From assembly GCF_000750635.1 (NCBI RefSeq), contig NZ_CCDM010000001.1:1116001-1180000 (forward strand): 64,000 nucleotides of DNA, read 5' to 3'. Under the pieces are notes generated by a model. The model was not told where the DNA came from. It saw only the letters and a list, made by a program, of their open reading frames with translations, and made no database searches. Position numbers and translations under genes: made by a program. Origin of the DNA: Oceanobacillus jeddahensis (GTDB taxonomy: Bacteria; Bacillota; Bacilli; Bacillales; Amphibacillaceae). Each line of letters begins with the position of its first letter. Positions within the stretch are counted from its first letter, which is position 1. Shown one piece after another: positions 16,700 through 25,799 of this stretch.

Positions 16700-17656
16700 A
16701 TGAAAAAAGTGGAGCGGATCAATACAATTATGCGCTATATCAATAATCGTTCCCGTTTTACCATTTCAGAAATTATGCTGGAATTTAATGTTTCACGCTC
16801 TACAGCTATTAGAGATATTAAAGAAATTGAAGCTATGGGAATGCCCCTTGTTGCCGAAGTTGGAAGAGATGGAGGCTATTTTGTTATGAATAACTCTGTC
16901 TTACCAATGGTTCGCTTCACGGATAATGAGATAAAAGCGCTTTTTCTTGCCTTTATGGCCACGAGGAACCAACAGCTTCCTTATTTAAAAAGCCGTCAGT
17001 CCCTTTCTGAAAAATTACTTGGTCTTATATCTGAAAATCAGCAGGATGATCTTGTTGTATTAAACCAAATTCTGTTATTCGAAGGAACCAATCCCAACAA
17101 CCCTGACCTGCTTGATTTGTCCGATTTGCCTCATCCTATGTTGGAACAGCTTATTCAAAACATTCTTTTGGATAGCTATTTATGGATTACCGTACAGGAA
17201 GGGGAGGAGAGTAAGTCTTATCCGATTTATCTTCTACATCTTTACCGGGAGAAAAGCTACTGGTTGATGGAAGGTTTCCATTTGGAAGAAGAAAAAACGC
17301 AAATTATTCCTGTAGATAAACTTACTAACGTTCGTCCCTATTCTGTTAAACACAGGATGAGTAGGAAAAAGGTTTTGAAAAAGCAACGCAGCCAGAAAAA
17401 AGATGTTAATTTTATTCTCGATCTGGGACCAAAGGCGATTGCCCAGTATAAGAAATATCATCCGTTGGCTATTTCTATTTCTTATACTAATCCTTACCAG
17501 ACAAGTGCTCGTTTAAACACTTTTGTTGATGTTGGGAATGAGGAGGAGGTTCGTGAAATGGTTAATTGGCTGCTTTTTTTGGGGGAGGATGTTGAGGTTA
17601 GGGAGGTGCCGGGAGAGGTTTTGGATGAGGCACGAAGAAGGGGAGAAGCGTGGTAA
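16700..17656 (+). CDS. HTH/WYL-domain transcriptional regulator (YafY-like)
   Basis: Regulator of 318 aa. An N-terminal HTH_11/DeoR-like domain (RFTISEIMLEFNVSRSTAIRDIKEIEAMGM, residues about 19-50, then GRDGGYFV) is followed by a WYL domain (residues about 140-230, including SYWLMEGFHLEEEKTQIIPVDKL) and a C-terminal extension typical of YafY proteins. The SD TAGGGGGATA precedes the ATG. Its 3' end becomes unusually GA-rich, which is only a composition feature. It is divergent from the GyrI-like gene with 110 bp between, and probably controls it. Confidence 0.85.
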   Translation: MKKVERINTIMRYINNRSRFTISEIMLEFNVSRSTAIRDIKEIEAMGMPLVAEVGRDGGYFVMNNSVLPMVRFTDNEIKALFLAFMATRNQQLPYLKSRQSLSEKLLGLISENQQDDLVVLNQILLFEGTNPNNPDLLDLSDLPHPMLEQLIQNILLDSYLWITVQEGEESKSYPIYLLHLYREKSYWLMEGFHLEEEKTQIIPVDKLTNVRPYSVKHRMSRKKVLKKQRSQKKDVNFILDLGPKAIAQYKKYHPLAISISYTNPYQTSARLNTFVDVGNEEEVREMVNWLLFLGEDVEVREVPGEVLDEARRRGEAW

Positions 17657-17846
17657 TTGTTATTTGTATAGAAGAGGAAAATAGATACTAATATATAAAA
17701 GGTTAGTAAGGGCTCAATAGCAGGTAATATTAGTTGAAATTAAAGAATATATGGATCTATACCTGATATTAATAAAAATGATCTTAACAAGACATTGTGA
17801 GTCAAAAAGATTTGTTATCATAATATATACAGAAAGTTAGATGTTT

Positions 17847-18803
17847 TTAATCACTTTCGATTGGTGAAACATGAATTTCAGAACTTGTCTGTATCAGCAT
17901 ATTATCTTCATTAATGTAAAAATGTGTACCTTCTTTTGCGCCTATATAAATCCCTTTTACTGGAGTGTTTCCGTTGATACTGATTTGATCATAACTTTCG
18001 TCTGAGAAACCCAAATTGTTTATTAGAGGTACCAGGCTTATAACTATTGAAAACGCAAGACTTACTAAACCAATTGAAACTACACTAGTAATTACCCCTT
18101 TTAATTTTAAAGAAAGGCTTTTAAATACCGAATTCGCTTCTTTATAAATGTCTTTCAAAGTCTTTACTCTTGGTTTTCCTATTAACCCGACTGTATATCT
18201 GAGAAGGATATACATAATGAAAAAACCAAGAAAAGGAATGGTAAGTATTTCTTGCAATATTTCTATGGAACTATATGTATGATTCAAATTAAATATAGTG
18301 ATTACAACGACAAGGGTAAACCATATTACAAATGCCAATAAACTAAATTGATAATTTGTGAGAATATGTATGAATAAACCAATAATGATTACAATAATTG
18401 AAATATAAATACAAAATATGGCAGTATTTATAAGGTGATTGCCATTAGTAAAAACATAAACAATTCCATAATTTAAAAAAATGAATAAAACGATCATGGG
18501 TAATAAACGGGAATCACGGTTTTTCAACATAATAGATATAATAATGAGAACTGCTGCTAAGCCAATACAACCAATTAATAAAAAACTTCCGATAAATAAT
18601 ATATGTCCATATTTAATTGGAAGAGGGTTAATAATAATATCCAAAAATGTAAAATTATCTTCAAAAAAATAATTCATAATAAATAATTGTCCGCAAATAT
18701 AAGCTGTAGTAGCAGTTAATAATGTTATAAGTGATATGAGGATAGTATTTGGAATCTCTTTATCTATATATTTCACCAGCCTTTGAAACAGCTTCATATT
18801 CAT
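17847..18803 (-). CDS. Multi-pass membrane protein of unknown function
   Basis: Protein of 318 aa with about seven hydrophobic segments in residues 18-210 and one further segment near residue 245, ending in an extracytoplasmic-type tail of about 60 residues. AT-rich and poor in recognisable motifs; I cannot name the family. The start ATG at 18803 follows AAAGGGGAG. It stands alone between the WYL regulator and a TetR gene, both separated by more than 190 bp. Confidence 0.6.
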   Translation of the reverse strand: MNMKLFQRLVKYIDKEIPNTILISLITLLTATTAYICGQLFIMNYFFEDNFTFLDIIINPLPIKYGHILFIGSFLLIGCIGLAAVLIIISIMLKNRDSRLLPMIVLFIFLNYGIVYVFTNGNHLINTAIFCIYISIIVIIIGLFIHILTNYQFSLLAFVIWFTLVVVITIFNLNHTYSSIEILQEILTIPFLGFFIMYILLRYTVGLIGKPRVKTLKDIYKEANSVFKSLSLKLKGVITSVVSIGLVSLAFSIVISLVPLINNLGFSDESYDQISINGNTPVKGIYIGAKEGTHFYINEDNMLIQTSSEIHVSPIESD

Positions 18804-18976
18804 TATTACCTAACTCCCCTTTGAAAAGTTTCTTTTATTTATATGAAATGGATTATAGCCCAAATATTAGAAAAGTAATTTGTATTTGTGTGCGGTACTG
18901 AAGCTTTAATATTTAATTATTATAAAGATTTTTTTAAAAGTAAATGACAATAAATATTTATCCTATATGATAACAT

Positions 18977-19026
18977 AAATCCAAGTTCATTCTTTTATGT
19001 GATTTTGAAAGGATGAACTTGGATTT
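18977..19026 (-). terminator. Terminator of the hydrolase/TetR operon
   Basis: Long stem AAATCCAAGTTCATTCTTT / AAAGGATGAACTTGGATTT just after the TetR stop codon (minus strand); one mismatch in the stem. T-rich flanks on the minus strand. Confidence 0.75.
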
Positions 19027-19036
19027 AAAAGAAAAT

Positions 19037-19621
19037 TTACCCACAAAACTCCCCAACAATCTGCTCTTTTATCTCCTCAATAGGAAACTGCTGCGGATAA
19101 GTTGATATCATCAACATGATCCCTTGAAGCGTAGAAGAGAAATACAACGATCGTTTCCGAGCGTTCGCAACACCCAGCTCTTCAAATATCTCACATTGAA
19201 ACTCAAACTGTTTAGCATTTTCTTCAATGAGAAAACGACTGTATTTAATCAGCTCCTGATCTGCTTTAGGCTGTGTTTGCAGGTGAAGATAGAAACGGAA
19301 TACTTTCGGATTTTGATAAACATTATCGATAGCCCCTACGATGATATGTTTGAGCTGCTCTGCTGGAGCCTTGAGGGATCGTGCTTGTTCCATCACGTCC
19401 ACCATTTCTTTAACTCTCTTATTTACCATTGTCGCAAGGAGTTCTTCTTTTCCTTTAAAATAATTGTAAAGCAGACCTTTTGAAATGCCTGCATGTTTAG
19501 CAATACTGCTGATGGAAGTTGCATGATATCCTTGGGTAATAAATAATTCCATTGCTGCATTCATAATATTCTCTTTAGCTAACTGTCGAATACGTTCATT
19601 TTCCTTTGGTGTTCTTGGCAT
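19037..19621 (-). CDS. TetR/AcrR family transcriptional regulator
   Basis: Repressor of 194 aa. The N-terminal TetR DNA-binding domain is clear: NIMNAAMELFITQGYHATSISSIAKHAGISKGLLYNYFKGKEELL. The C-terminal ligand domain is unassigned. The start ATG at 19621 (MPRTPKENERIR) is chosen over the TTG at 19633 that overlaps the hydrolase stop, since family members start this way and GGAGGA sits upstream. It is cotranscribed with the alpha/beta hydrolase at 19630 (translational coupling). The repeat at 20428 is the probable operator. Confidence 0.88.
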   Translation of the reverse strand: MPRTPKENERIRQLAKENIMNAAMELFITQGYHATSISSIAKHAGISKGLLYNYFKGKEELLATMVNKRVKEMVDVMEQARSLKAPAEQLKHIIVGAIDNVYQNPKVFRFYLHLQTQPKADQELIKYSRFLIEENAKQFEFQCEIFEELGVANARKRSLYFSSTLQGIMLMISTYPQQFPIEEIKEQIVGEFCG

Positions 19622-19629
19622 GGCAAACG

Positions 19630-20379
19630 TCAATCCTCCAAAAATTCTTTTATATGATAATACAACTCTTCTGGATGCGTTAAGGTGACCATGTGATCAG
19701 CTCCAGAAATTTCCACGGTTCGAGCATCTGAATGTTTTCGAAAGTAATCAGCAACTCGAAGGTTATCAGGCAATTCTTCCGTACCAATAATAAATAGGGT
19801 TTTAACAGTCAATTCACCGAGTCTTTCAGCCGCTGGAGGATGTGGCCAAATTAATTCAAAAGCAGACCATTGAAACATCCGTTTGATATGATGCCGAAAC
19901 ATTTCATCAGTAAGCTCTTTGTGGGGGCTGGCCTGTACAACACGATATGAAGGTGCACTTTGGGAGATTTCGATCATTTTTTCAATGTCAGGTGCAGCCG
20001 CAGTTACCTTATTCATATAGTCTACAAAATCCTGTGAATAATTAAACCCTGTCAAAGCTGGTGCGATGACAATCAATTCCGATACATATTCCGGATACTC
20101 TAATGAAAAATCTGTAGCAATCTGGCCACCCATCGAATGTCCAATCAACGTAGTTTTATGAATATTCAAGTGGTCCAGAAGCTTCTTCAAATCTTCCACA
20201 TAACTCATATCTCCTGTGGGATCTGGTGATTTTCCGGCTCCACGTCCATCATAACTGACAACCATATGATGTTTGGCTAAAAGGGGAGTAACAAATGTCC
20301 AGTCCCGTAAATCAGCACCGCCACTGTGAACAAGTACGATCGGGGGTCCATTACCAACTATTTCATAATGCAAATCCAT
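19630..20379 (-). CDS. Alpha/beta hydrolase
   Basis: Soluble alpha/beta hydrolase of 249 aa: oxyanion-hole segment VLVHSGGADLRDW, nucleophile elbow GHSMGGQ (Ser near residue 98), acid TLFIIGTEELPDN and catalytic His in GADHMVTLTHPEE. Resembles small esterase/lactonase-like hydrolases; the substrate is unknown. SD TGGAGGAT precedes ATG. It is first in a two-gene operon with TetR, so substrate or product likely acts as the TetR inducer. Confidence 0.82.
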   Translation of the reverse strand: MDLHYEIVGNGPPIVLVHSGGADLRDWTFVTPLLAKHHMVVSYDGRGAGKSPDPTGDMSYVEDLKKLLDHLNIHKTTLIGHSMGGQIATDFSLEYPEYVSELIVIAPALTGFNYSQDFVDYMNKVTAAAPDIEKMIEISQSAPSYRVVQASPHKELTDEMFRHHIKRMFQWSAFELIWPHPPAAERLGELTVKTLFIIGTEELPDNLRVADYFRKHSDARTVEISGADHMVTLTHPEELYYHIKEFLED

Positions 20380-20427
20380 TGAGATCCTCCATACTTTTTG
20401 AGTATTTTTCTATATATTAATATTGAA

Positions 20428-20441
20428 TGACTGGTTAGTCA
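20428..20441. promoter_or_regulatory. Putative TetR operator
   Basis: TGACTGGTTAGTCA, an inverted repeat TGACT-N4-AGTCA of the kind bound by many TetR regulators. It lies 49 bp before the hydrolase start, within its probable promoter. The rest of the 315-bp gap to 20694 shows no gene. Confidence 0.6.
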
Positions 20442-20694
20442 ATAGAAAATGTGATTAATTTATAAAACTATTTTATATTTAATCGGTGGTGATTGTAATA
20501 AAGCAATCATTGCTACAATCCATGAACTTCAATCCTTCCTTTAATGCGCCCTGTAATTGGAAAATCAAATTTTGATGCATATAACAGAGAAAATTAAATG
20601 GTTTAGCATGGATCCCTTCTGATGATATGCTATAATTTACTTGCTATTTAGTATAGAAATAAATTGTAGGAAACGAAGCAAGGAGGAATATTTT

Positions 20695-21561
20695 ATGAAT
20701 GATTTAAATGTAAACAAAAATCCCGGGCTTTTTACAAGACTGGAGGCTATCGAGCCAAAATTGAAAGGAGCAGAGAAAAAAGTAGTAAGGTTTATTGAGA
20801 AGAATCGAGAAGAAATTATTCATTTATCGATTACAGAGGTTGCTGAAAGAAGTCAAACGAGTGAGTCTTCTGTGGTTCGTTTATGTAAAAGACTTGGCTA
20901 TAAAGGTTTTCAAGATATGAAAATTCATTTTGCGAAGGAAGTTATTTCCCCTGAAAAACAGATTCATGAAGTAATTGAAAAAGATGATGATGTTCTCATG
21001 GTAAAGAAGAAAATTTTTCAGTCCAATATTCAAGCATTGTATGATTCTTTAGAAGTATGTAATGATGAACAGCTAGTACATGCTGTAAATGCTATATCTA
21101 ATGCAAATTTGATTGAATTTTATGGGACAGGCGGATCTGGTTCGGTAGCAATGGATGCACAACATAAACTTTTAAAATTAGGAATTAAATCTTTTGCTTA
21201 TAATGATTCAACCTTACAATCCATGTCGGCCAGTGTACTGGATGAAAAAGACGTTGTTATCGGTATTTCTCATACAGGATCTAATAAGGAAGTATTGCAT
21301 GCGATGAAATTGGCTAAAGAAACAGGTGCAACGTTAATTTGTATTACCAGCTCATCTAAATCTCCTATCACGCAAATTTCAGATATTACTTTGCAGACAG
21401 CATCCAACGAAACTTTATTCAGAACAGACGCGATTTCCTCGAGAATTGCTCAATTAACAATTATTGATATTTTAGTTGCTGCGTTAGCTATTCGTAACTA
21501 TGATCAAAGTTACAGTGATTTACAGAAGACCAGAAATTCTACAACCAATAAAAAATTATAA
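20695..21561 (+). CDS. MurR/RpiR family regulator with SIS domain
   Basis: Regulator of 288 aa. N-terminal HTH_6 domain (SITEVAERSQTSESSVVRLCKRLGYKGF) and a C-terminal SIS sugar-phosphate domain (EFYGTGGSGSVAMDAQHKL, GISHTGSNKEVLHAMKLA). The start ATG 20695 follows AAGGAGG by 8 bp; upstream in-frame ATG 20641 has no SD. It precedes a TRAP-transporter operon and probably senses a sugar phosphate made by the FGGY kinase at 26633. Shared motif ATATTGAAGGAAATT in front of dctP and of the dehydrogenase gene is the likely binding site. Confidence 0.9.
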   Translation: MNDLNVNKNPGLFTRLEAIEPKLKGAEKKVVRFIEKNREEIIHLSITEVAERSQTSESSVVRLCKRLGYKGFQDMKIHFAKEVISPEKQIHEVIEKDDDVLMVKKKIFQSNIQALYDSLEVCNDEQLVHAVNAISNANLIEFYGTGGSGSVAMDAQHKLLKLGIKSFAYNDSTLQSMSASVLDEKDVVIGISHTGSNKEVLHAMKLAKETGATLICITSSSKSPITQISDITLQTASNETLFRTDAISSRIAQLTIIDILVAALAIRNYDQSYSDLQKTRNSTTNKKL

Positions 21562-21592
21562 ATGTGAAAATTACATTTATTTTTTTTATTAA

Positions 21593-21612
21593 AATATTGA
21601 AGGAAATTACCA
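21593..21612. promoter_or_regulatory. Putative RpiR operator (imperfect copy) before dctP
   Basis: AATATTGAAGGAAATT followed by ACCA. The first 16 bases are identical to 24642-24657, where they continue into a perfect palindrome. Here the right half is degraded. Confidence 0.5.
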
Positions 21613-21619
21613 CCGTATG

Positions 21620-21664
21620 TTAATATGAATTTACTGAAAAATTTCTTCGGTGAATTCATATTAA
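21620..21664. other. 19-bp stem-loop in the dctP leader
   Basis: Arms 21620-21638 (TTAATATGAATTTACTGAA) and 21646-21664 (TTCGGTGAATTCATATTAA) pair at 17 of 19 positions around a 7-nt loop. It lies between the RpiR-like site and the cre. It could end the rpiR transcript or act in the dctP leader. A second hairpin, CTTTCTTTAT (21671-21680) with ATAAAGAAAG (21697-21706), follows and overlaps the cre. Confidence 0.6.
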
Positions 21665-21699
21665 GTTGTTCTTTCTTTATAAATATTTCTTTTTCAATA

Positions 21700-21714
21700 A
21701 AGAAAGCGTTGTCA
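21700..21714. promoter_or_regulatory. cre site before the TRAP operon
   Basis: AAGAAAGCGTTGTCA matches the cre consensus with one mismatch (core AGAAAGCGTTGTCA). It predicts CcpA control of dctPQM and possibly downstream genes. Confidence 0.7.
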
Positions 21715-21749
21715 TATGAATGAGTGATACGAATAGGGGGAGGAAAATA

Positions 21750-22784
21750 GTGAAGAAGATTATTGTTTCTTTATTTATTGTGGTGGCAGTACTTACCTTA
21801 GTTGGGTGCGGTAAAGGTAAAGTGGGAGAAGGGGCAGAGAAGGGAGATACAGTGACATTCAGGTTGGCAACACCGGATCCTGATTCGTCACAAATTACGA
21901 AGGCTGCTCAGGAGTTTGCAAAACTGGTTGAAGAGAAAAGTGATGGTTCTATCCAGATTAATGTTCATGCCAATGGATCGTTATACGGAGGAGACCCTGC
22001 TGCTGCAGTAAAGCAACTGGGAGATGGCAGCTTAGATATGCTTCTTTTATCAACCTCCTTATATACGAACTTTGAACCAAGGTTTAATGCAATTAGTATA
22101 CCGTATTTATTTGATGATACGGACCAATTTGTTGATTTTTTAAATAGTGACCTTAGTGAAGAACTGCTTCATTCAGTAGAAGATATGGATATCAAGGGAC
22201 TTGGCTATTGGACACGTGAGTTCAGACAGATTACTAATTCCGTCCAGCCTATCACGGATCCAGCAGATTTAGATGGAATCAAATTAAGGGTACCTAATAA
22301 TTCGTTATGGGTAGAATTCTTTGCTGATGCAGGGACAGCAACAACCCCTATGGATTTTGGAGAGGTTTATAACGCTCTTCAGCTAGGAACGATTGATGGT
22401 CAGGAAAATCCGGTAGAAGTGGTAGAATCATCAAAAATGCAGGAGGTGCAAGAATACTTAACTATTTCAAACCATATGGCTGAAGCATGGCTGGTAGGAA
22501 TGAACCAAGAGAAATTCAAAGAATTATCAGAAGAACAGCAGGGAATCCTTTTGGAAGCTTCTCAAGAAATACAATCTTGGAATGCAGAAGAAGAAAAAGC
22601 AGAGGCAGAAGAAATGATTAATTTATTAGAAGAAGAAGGAATGCAGGTTAATGAGTTAACGGATGAACAACAAGAAGTTTTTATTGAAAATTCAAAACAA
22701 TTATATCCAGCTTTTAAAGAAATTATAGGAGATGAAGCTTTTTTTGATGAGGTACTTGAATTTGTTGGGAAGGAGGATGAATAA
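21750..22784 (+). CDS. dctP: TRAP transporter substrate-binding lipoprotein DctP
   Basis: Extracytoplasmic solute receptor of a TRAP transporter (344 aa from GTG 21750; SD GGGGGAGG). The N-terminal lipoprotein signal ends in LTLVGCG. Family landmarks: FRLATPDPDSSQITKAA, GDGSLDMLLLSTSLY, IPYLFDDTDQF and GEVYNALQLGTIDGQENP. DctP proteins bind acidic sugars, dicarboxylates or other carboxylates through a conserved arginine (probably in GIKLRVPNN). The gene starts a run with DctQ and DctM; the adjacent enzymes (dehydrogenase, aldolase, kinase) argue for a sugar acid or polyol-derived acid as ligand. Confidence 0.92.
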   Translation: MKKIIVSLFIVVAVLTLVGCGKGKVGEGAEKGDTVTFRLATPDPDSSQITKAAQEFAKLVEEKSDGSIQINVHANGSLYGGDPAAAVKQLGDGSLDMLLLSTSLYTNFEPRFNAISIPYLFDDTDQFVDFLNSDLSEELLHSVEDMDIKGLGYWTREFRQITNSVQPITDPADLDGIKLRVPNNSLWVEFFADAGTATTPMDFGEVYNALQLGTIDGQENPVEVVESSKMQEVQEYLTISNHMAEAWLVGMNQEKFKELSEEQQGILLEASQEIQSWNAEEEKAEAEEMINLLEEEGMQVNELTDEQQEVFIENSKQLYPAFKEIIGDEAFFDEVLEFVGKEDE

Positions 22785-22785
22785 A

Positions 22786-23277
22786 ATGGAAGATAATCAA
22801 TCAAAAGCATATAACCTTTTCTTTACCATTTTAAACAAAGCTTCAAATTTTATAGCAGGTTTAATTGCTGTCACTCTTTTAATTATAGTAATTATGCAAA
22901 TTATTGGAAGGTGGATAGGAAGCCCCTTACCGTGGACAGAAGAAATGACAAGGTATTTGTTTATCTGGATGATTTTTATAGGTGTTGGAATTGGTTTTCG
23001 AAAAGCAGAATCACCAAGGGTTACGGTGTTTTTAAATTGGATGCCTTCTTTTATGCAAAAAGCAGGAAGGTGGATATACACTATTGGTTCGATAAGCTTT
23101 CTCCTGTTTATGGTTGTTTATGGAATAAATTTAGTACTTCAACAGATAGCTTTAAATGAAACAAGTTCGGTTTTACTTATACCAGTATGGCTGGTTGGTA
23201 TTAGTGTGCCTATTTCTGGTGTTCTTGGAATATTGAATATTATTCAATCTCTTATATACCATAAAAACTTAATTTAA
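22786..23277 (+). CDS. dctQ: TRAP transporter small permease DctQ
   Basis: Four-helix membrane subunit of 163 aa. The conserved DctQ region RWIGSPLPWTEEMTRYLFIWMIFIG (residues about 40-62) and the following ESPRV are present. Start ATG 22786, one base after the dctP stop, 9 bp from AAGGAGG; the in-frame ATG at 22777 overlaps the SD. Confidence 0.92.
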   Translation: MEDNQSKAYNLFFTILNKASNFIAGLIAVTLLIIVIMQIIGRWIGSPLPWTEEMTRYLFIWMIFIGVGIGFRKAESPRVTVFLNWMPSFMQKAGRWIYTIGSISFLLFMVVYGINLVLQQIALNETSSVLLIPVWLVGISVPISGVLGILNIIQSLIYHKNLI

Positions 23278-23291
23278 GGAGGTGTCAAAGC

Positions 23292-24572
23292 TTGTCTATT
23301 TTTCTATTAATTTTATTCTTTATTCTATTGATTATTGGTATACCTATTGCTGCATCGTTAGGTATTTCGGTTATCTTTTCAATTCTCATATTTACAGATA
23401 TACCGATCAGTTTAGTTATTCAGTCTATGTACAGTTCAATGAATAGTTTTATTATGGTTGCCGTCCCTTTATTTATTTTAGCAGGTATTATTATGGATGA
23501 AGGAGGAGTAGCGAATCGGTTATTTTCATTTGCTAATAGTGCTGTAGGCTGGATGAGAGGAGGGTTAGGACATGTTAACGTCGTAGTTAGTCTTTTATTT
23601 GCTGGTATGGCAGGATCTTCTATTGCCGATATTGCCAGTACTGGAAGAATGACGATTAATGCGATGACAAAAAATAATTATCCAATCATATATTCTACAG
23701 GGTTAACGTTAATAACGTCTGTTCTTGCTTCGGTGATACCGCCTAGTATCTTAATGGTAGTAGCTGCAGCAACGGCAGGTGTATCTGTTGGAGATGCATT
23801 AATTGGAGGTTTGGTTCCAGGAATTATCATGGCTATTATTTTCATGATTTGTAACCATATTTATAGTAAGAAACATCATATTGGAGAACCAATTCCATTT
23901 GATTTTAAGGTGTTAATGAGAGAATTTATGAAAGCCTTTCCTGCTTTGCTGATCCCTGTTATTTTACTTGGCGGTATCTTAAGTGGAATTTTTACTCCGA
24001 CAGAAGCGGCAGCAGTAGCTGTATTGTATTCTCTGATCATTGCTATTTTTTTCTATAAGGTAATTTCTGTGAAACAGTTGCCGAATATGTTTTATAGAAC
24101 CACCAACATGACAGGGACAATACTTTTTATTGCAGTCACTGCACAATCTGCAAGCTGGGTATTTGAATATGATGGGTTGCCGACCCGGGTTGCTTCTAGT
24201 ATTACAAATGTCAGTGAAAATTCATTTGTTATATTGCTTGTCATGTTTGTGTTTTTAATTGTAGTAGGAATGTTTATGGATGCGACAGCTGCTATTTTTA
24301 TTCTTGTTCCAATATTGATGCCTATTGTGACAGAGGTTGGTATTGATCCATTGTACTTTGTTATATTTTTGGTTTTAGCTTTATCGTTTGGCCTGGTTAC
24401 TCCTCCGGTTGGTGTGGCATTATATGCCGCGAGTAATGTAACGGGTTTAAGTATTGAGAAAGTTTCAAAGGCTGTTCTACCATGGATATTTGTAACTATT
24501 TTTATTCTGTTGCTCTTTATTATTTTCCCTGTTCTGTTAACAGGACCGCTTGATTGGATTCAGCCTGATTAG
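23292..24572 (+). CDS. dctM: TRAP transporter large permease DctM
   Basis: Polytopic secondary transporter of 426 aa. Typical DctM segments: IPIAASLGISVIFSIL, VAVPLFILAGIIMDEGG, FAGMAGSSIADIASTG, PPSILMVVAAATAGVSVGDALIGGLVPG, GGILSGIFTPTEAAAVAV and GLVTPPVGVALYAAS. It uses the ion gradient to import substrate delivered by DctP. TTG start at 23292 with AAGGAGGTG; 14 bp after dctQ. Confidence 0.93.
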   Translation: MSIFLLILFFILLIIGIPIAASLGISVIFSILIFTDIPISLVIQSMYSSMNSFIMVAVPLFILAGIIMDEGGVANRLFSFANSAVGWMRGGLGHVNVVVSLLFAGMAGSSIADIASTGRMTINAMTKNNYPIIYSTGLTLITSVLASVIPPSILMVVAAATAGVSVGDALIGGLVPGIIMAIIFMICNHIYSKKHHIGEPIPFDFKVLMREFMKAFPALLIPVILLGGILSGIFTPTEAAAVAVLYSLIIAIFFYKVISVKQLPNMFYRTTNMTGTILFIAVTAQSASWVFEYDGLPTRVASSITNVSENSFVILLVMFVFLIVVGMFMDATAAIFILVPILMPIVTEVGIDPLYFVIFLVLALSFGLVTPPVGVALYAASNVTGLSIEKVSKAVLPWIFVTIFILLLFIIFPVLLTGPLDWIQPD

Positions 24573-24646
24573 AGCATCAACTCAATAATGAAGGATAAGT
24601 TGTGCAGATTTGTGAAAAATATATTCATATTTTTATAATTAATATT

Positions 24647-24662
24647 GAAGGAAATTTCCTTC
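24647..24662. promoter_or_regulatory. Perfect palindrome, putative RpiR operator
   Basis: GAAGGAAATTTCCTTC, 16-bp perfect palindrome preceded by AATATT, 47 bp before the zinc dehydrogenase start. The left half recurs before dctP. It suggests that the enzyme operon has its own promoter under the same regulator. Confidence 0.65.
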
Positions 24663-24708
24663 TTTGTTATACTAACGCTAGATTTAATTTTTGTAGAGGG
24701 GTGTTTAA

Positions 24709-25749
24709 GTGAAAGCTGCTGTATTTTACGGACCAAATGATTTGAAATTAGAAGAAGTAAAAAAGCCGGAAATTACGGAAAAAGAAATATTGCTCAAAGT
24801 CAATATGAGTGCAGTATGTGGGACAGATGTACGGATATATTTAGGGAAAAAAACAAAAGGAGTCCGCACACCTTCTACGATTGGCCATGAGATTGTCGGA
24901 ACCATTGTCGAGGTTGGGAGAGATGTTTCCGGCTATGAAACAGGAAATCGGGTAGGCGTTATGCCGGTTATTCCTTGTGGTAATTGTCATTATTGCCAAA
25001 ATGGAATGGAGAATGTTTGCGCTAACCGTAAAGCAATTGGCTATGAGTTTGATGGAGGATTTGCAGAGTATGTCCGAATTCCATCTGCTGCCATCCATGC
25101 TGGAAATGTAGTCAAAATTCCGGATCATGTCAGCTTTCAGGAGGCTGTTATTACAGAACCTTTGGCTTGCTGTTTAAATGGTAATAAAAAAGCAAATGTG
25201 AAAATGAATGATACCGTTGTCGTGATTGGTGGCGGACCAATTGGGATGATGCATGTGCAGCTGGCTAAGATAGCAGGTGCGAAACAAGTTATTTTGAGTG
25301 AGCTGGTAGAACATAGGAGAGACAAAGCAAAAGTAGCTGGTGCTGATATAGTTGTTAATCCTGGAGAGGAATCCATCGAGGAGATTGTTTTAGACGCAAC
25401 CAACCAGCTCGGAGCTGATGTTGTTATTATGGCAATAGGTATTCCTCAATTAGTCAATCAGGGAGCAACCTTGTTAAAGAAAGGAGGGACATTGAATTTA
25501 TTTGCTGGTTTTACAAAAGGCGTTTTTTCCGAGATAGATCCAAACGTTATTCACTATAATGAGATCAATGTAAATGGAACTTCCTCCTTAACACGTTCCA
25601 ATTATCAAGAATCTTTATCATTAATTGCAGATGGGAAAATCAATACGGAGGTTATTACAACACCGGGTTACTCTTTGGATGAGATTCAACAAGCTATTGA
25701 AGATGTCCGGGATGGGGTAGGAATGAAAACGCTAATTGAAAACACGTAA
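24709..25749 (+). CDS. Zinc-dependent medium-chain alcohol/polyol dehydrogenase
   Basis: MDR-family NAD(P)-dependent dehydrogenase of 346 aa, similar to sorbitol/threonine dehydrogenases. Catalytic zinc ligands CGTD (near residue 38) and GHEIVG; structural zinc cysteines in CGNCHYCQNGMENVC; Rossmann motif VVIGGGPIGMMHVQLA. GTG start. It probably oxidises the imported polyol or sugar acid to a keto form before phosphorylation. Followed closely by the aldolase. Confidence 0.88.
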   Translation: MKAAVFYGPNDLKLEEVKKPEITEKEILLKVNMSAVCGTDVRIYLGKKTKGVRTPSTIGHEIVGTIVEVGRDVSGYETGNRVGVMPVIPCGNCHYCQNGMENVCANRKAIGYEFDGGFAEYVRIPSAAIHAGNVVKIPDHVSFQEAVITEPLACCLNGNKKANVKMNDTVVVIGGGPIGMMHVQLAKIAGAKQVILSELVEHRRDKAKVAGADIVVNPGEESIEEIVLDATNQLGADVVIMAIGIPQLVNQGATLLKKGGTLNLFAGFTKGVFSEIDPNVIHYNEINVNGTSSLTRSNYQESLSLIADGKINTEVITTPGYSLDEIQQAIEDVRDGVGMKTLIENT

Positions 25750-25799
25750 GTATGGAAAACTGGGTATCTATTAAAAATCTATTTACAGGAGTGTTATAT

